NCBI GenBank assembly: GCA_965371355.1
Contig: CBDUYD010000078.1
Location: 1 to 13,463, forward strand
Length of the DNA: 13,463 nucleotides
Direction: 5' to 3'
Origin: JASJHI01 sp965371355
Lineage (GTDB): Bacteria; Actinomycetota; Acidimicrobiia; Acidimicrobiales; Ilumatobacteraceae
Shown: piece after piece, positions 12,388-13,463 of the stretch
Layout of the letters: each line of letters begins with the position of its first letter
How positions within the stretch are numbered: position 1 is the first letter of the stretch
Position numbers and translations under genes: made by a program
Notes under the pieces: generated by a model
What the model saw: only the letters and a program-made list of their open reading frames with translations
Told to the model about the DNA's origin: nothing
The model's database searches: none

Positions 12388-13463
12388 ATGCGCCGTTCCC
12401 CCCAAACTCCGCATCGAAGGGCGGCCACGCTCCGCGGTGCGGCCGTCCTGCTGATCACGGCGCTCCTCGCGGCTGCGTGTACCTCTTCGTCCTCCGCCGA
12501 CGATCCTGCGCCGGAGACGCGCAACGTCGGCACGGCGACTTCACCGGTCACCGATCCTCCCGCCGCGATCGACTACTCGATCGACTGGGAGCCCGTCACC
12601 GACCGGATCGACGGTGGCTGGATCACCGTGCCGCTCGACTACGACGATCCCACCGGCCCGACGATCGACCTTCGTGTGGCGCGGCGCCTTGCCGACCCCG
12701 ACCAACGCATCGGCGTGCTCTTCTCCAACAACGGAGGACCGGGCGCTCCGGCGAGCACGATCGCCCTCAACGCCGCCGCCTGGTTCGATGCGTCGATCAC
12801 CGACCGGTTCGACGTCGTCTCGTGGGACCCTCGCGGCACGGGCGAGAGCGAAGGCATCGACTGCATCGACGACGACGAATACGACCGGTACTTCGCCTCG
12901 GGCGACATCACTCCCGACGATGCCGCCGAACGCGAGTACGTCGTTGACCTCGCGCGCGACTTCGCGTCGACCTGTCTCGCCCGCAATTCCGAGGTGCTCG
13001 CGCACATCGGCACCAACAACAGCGCCCGCGACATGGACGCGATCCGCCAGGCGGTCGGCGAGACCCAGGCGTCGTACTTCGGCTTCAGCTACGGCAGCGA
13101 ACTCGGAGCGGTGTGGGCAACGCTCTTCCCGACCACCGTCCGTGCGGCGATCTTCGACGGCGCGTCCGACCCCGACGCCGACCCGCTCGAGGCCACGCGC
13201 CAGCAGTGGCTCGGCTTCGAGGCCGCGCTGAACACGTTCCTGGCGCAGTGCAGCGCGCGGTCCGAGTGCGACTTCTACAACGACGGAGATGCCGAGGGCG
13301 CGTTCGACCAACTGTTCGCGAGCCTCGACGAGTCACCTCTCGCCAGCACCGACGGGCGGGCCGATGTCAACCTGGCCGTCGCCACCACGGCGGTGGTGCA
13401 GGCGATGTACAGCGAACGCTCGTGGGGCGCGCTCGAGGGAGCGCTGCGCGATGCGGCGGTCGG
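12388..13463 (+). CDS. Secreted lipoprotein alpha/beta hydrolase, TAP (tripeptidyl aminopeptidase) family, 3' end cut by the window
   Basis: The first 358 codons of a gene that has no stop before the window ends. The N-terminus is a signal peptide: RR-rich start, hydrophobic core AAVLLITALLAAA at 18-30, then C31 followed by TSSSS. This is a lipoprotein-like cleavage site, although alanine rather than leucine sits at -3. The mature part is an alpha/beta hydrolase: SNNGGPGAPAS at 113-123 is the oxyanion-side NGGPG motif of the S33/TAP family, DVVSWDPRGTGES follows at 142-154, and S234 in FGFSYGSELG is the nucleophile of the GxSxG elbow. LFPTTVRAAIFDGASDP is also typical. The catalytic aspartate and histidine, expected later, lie beyond the window. 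Members are exported aminopeptidases or esterases; this one should sit outside the membrane. The ATG is chosen because it opens directly onto the signal peptide. Confidence 0.9.
   Translation, partial: MRRSPQTPHRRAATLRGAAVLLITALLAAACTSSSSADDPAPETRNVGTATSPVTDPPAAIDYSIDWEPVTDRIDGGWITVPLDYDDPTGPTIDLRVARRLADPDQRIGVLFSNNGGPGAPASTIALNAAAWFDASITDRFDVVSWDPRGTGESEGIDCIDDDEYDRYFASGDITPDDAAEREYVVDLARDFASTCLARNSEVLAHIGTNNSARDMDAIRQAVGETQASYFGFSYGSELGAVWATLFPTTVRAAIFDGASDPDADPLEATRQQWLGFEAALNTFLAQCSARSECDFYNDGDAEGAFDQLFASLDESPLASTDGRADVNLAVATTAVVQAMYSERSWGALEGALRDAAV

Overview
The window is GC-rich, densely coded DNA with GTG starts, short intergenic gaps and many promoter-like hexamers sitting directly on start codons. 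These traits fit an actinobacterium. The protein flavour (paired NodJ-like permeases, a family III CoA-transferase, a TAP-family lipoprotein hydrolase) would suit an environmental Acidimicrobiia-type lineage, but the lineage is an inference; there is no rRNA or tRNA to test it. I see no insertion sequence, CRISPR array, integrase or phage gene, so this reads as ordinary chromosome.

Layout, left to right. (1) 1-48: the last codons of a probable membrane protein. (2) 93-1424: a membrane diguanylate cyclase with an extracytoplasmic sensor region and an intact GGDEF site. (3) 1492-3482: a two-gene operon of a glutamine/methionine-type aminotransferase and an omega-amidase-like nitrilase, joined by a 4-base overlap and predicted to work in sequence. 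(4) 4221-3499, minus strand: a small uncharacterised protein and a GNAT acetyltransferase, convergent with the nitrilase. (5) 4334-6886: a NodIJ/DrrAB-like ABC-2 exporter operon with one ATPase and two paralogous permeases. (6) 6963-7604: msrA, followed by a striking 15-of-16-pair hairpin. (7) 7723-7971: a small Lys/Ala-rich protein with 11-residue repeats like group 3 LEA proteins. (8) 9165-7999, minus strand: a CaiB/BaiF family III CoA-transferase. (9) 9254-10426: a protein with a predicted N-terminal helix-turn-helix, a TIR domain with a putative catalytic glutamate, and an unrecognised C-terminal region. (10) 12324-10456, minus strand: a fused ABC exporter half-transporter. (11) 12388-13463, running off the end: a lipoprotein of the TAP family of alpha/beta hydrolases.

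Two things stand out. The TIR protein is the best candidate for something undescribed: a single-gene, possibly self-sensing NADase or signalling protein with no recognisable partner. The second is a split between two kinds of gene start. Seven genes have an A-at-2, T-at-6 hexamer 5-8 bases before the start codon and no clear Shine-Dalgarno, as in leaderless transcription. Three others have a strong purine-rich Shine-Dalgarno with a -10 further upstream. Most of the rest is recognisable housekeeping or transport, and I do not see a multi-gene novel system.
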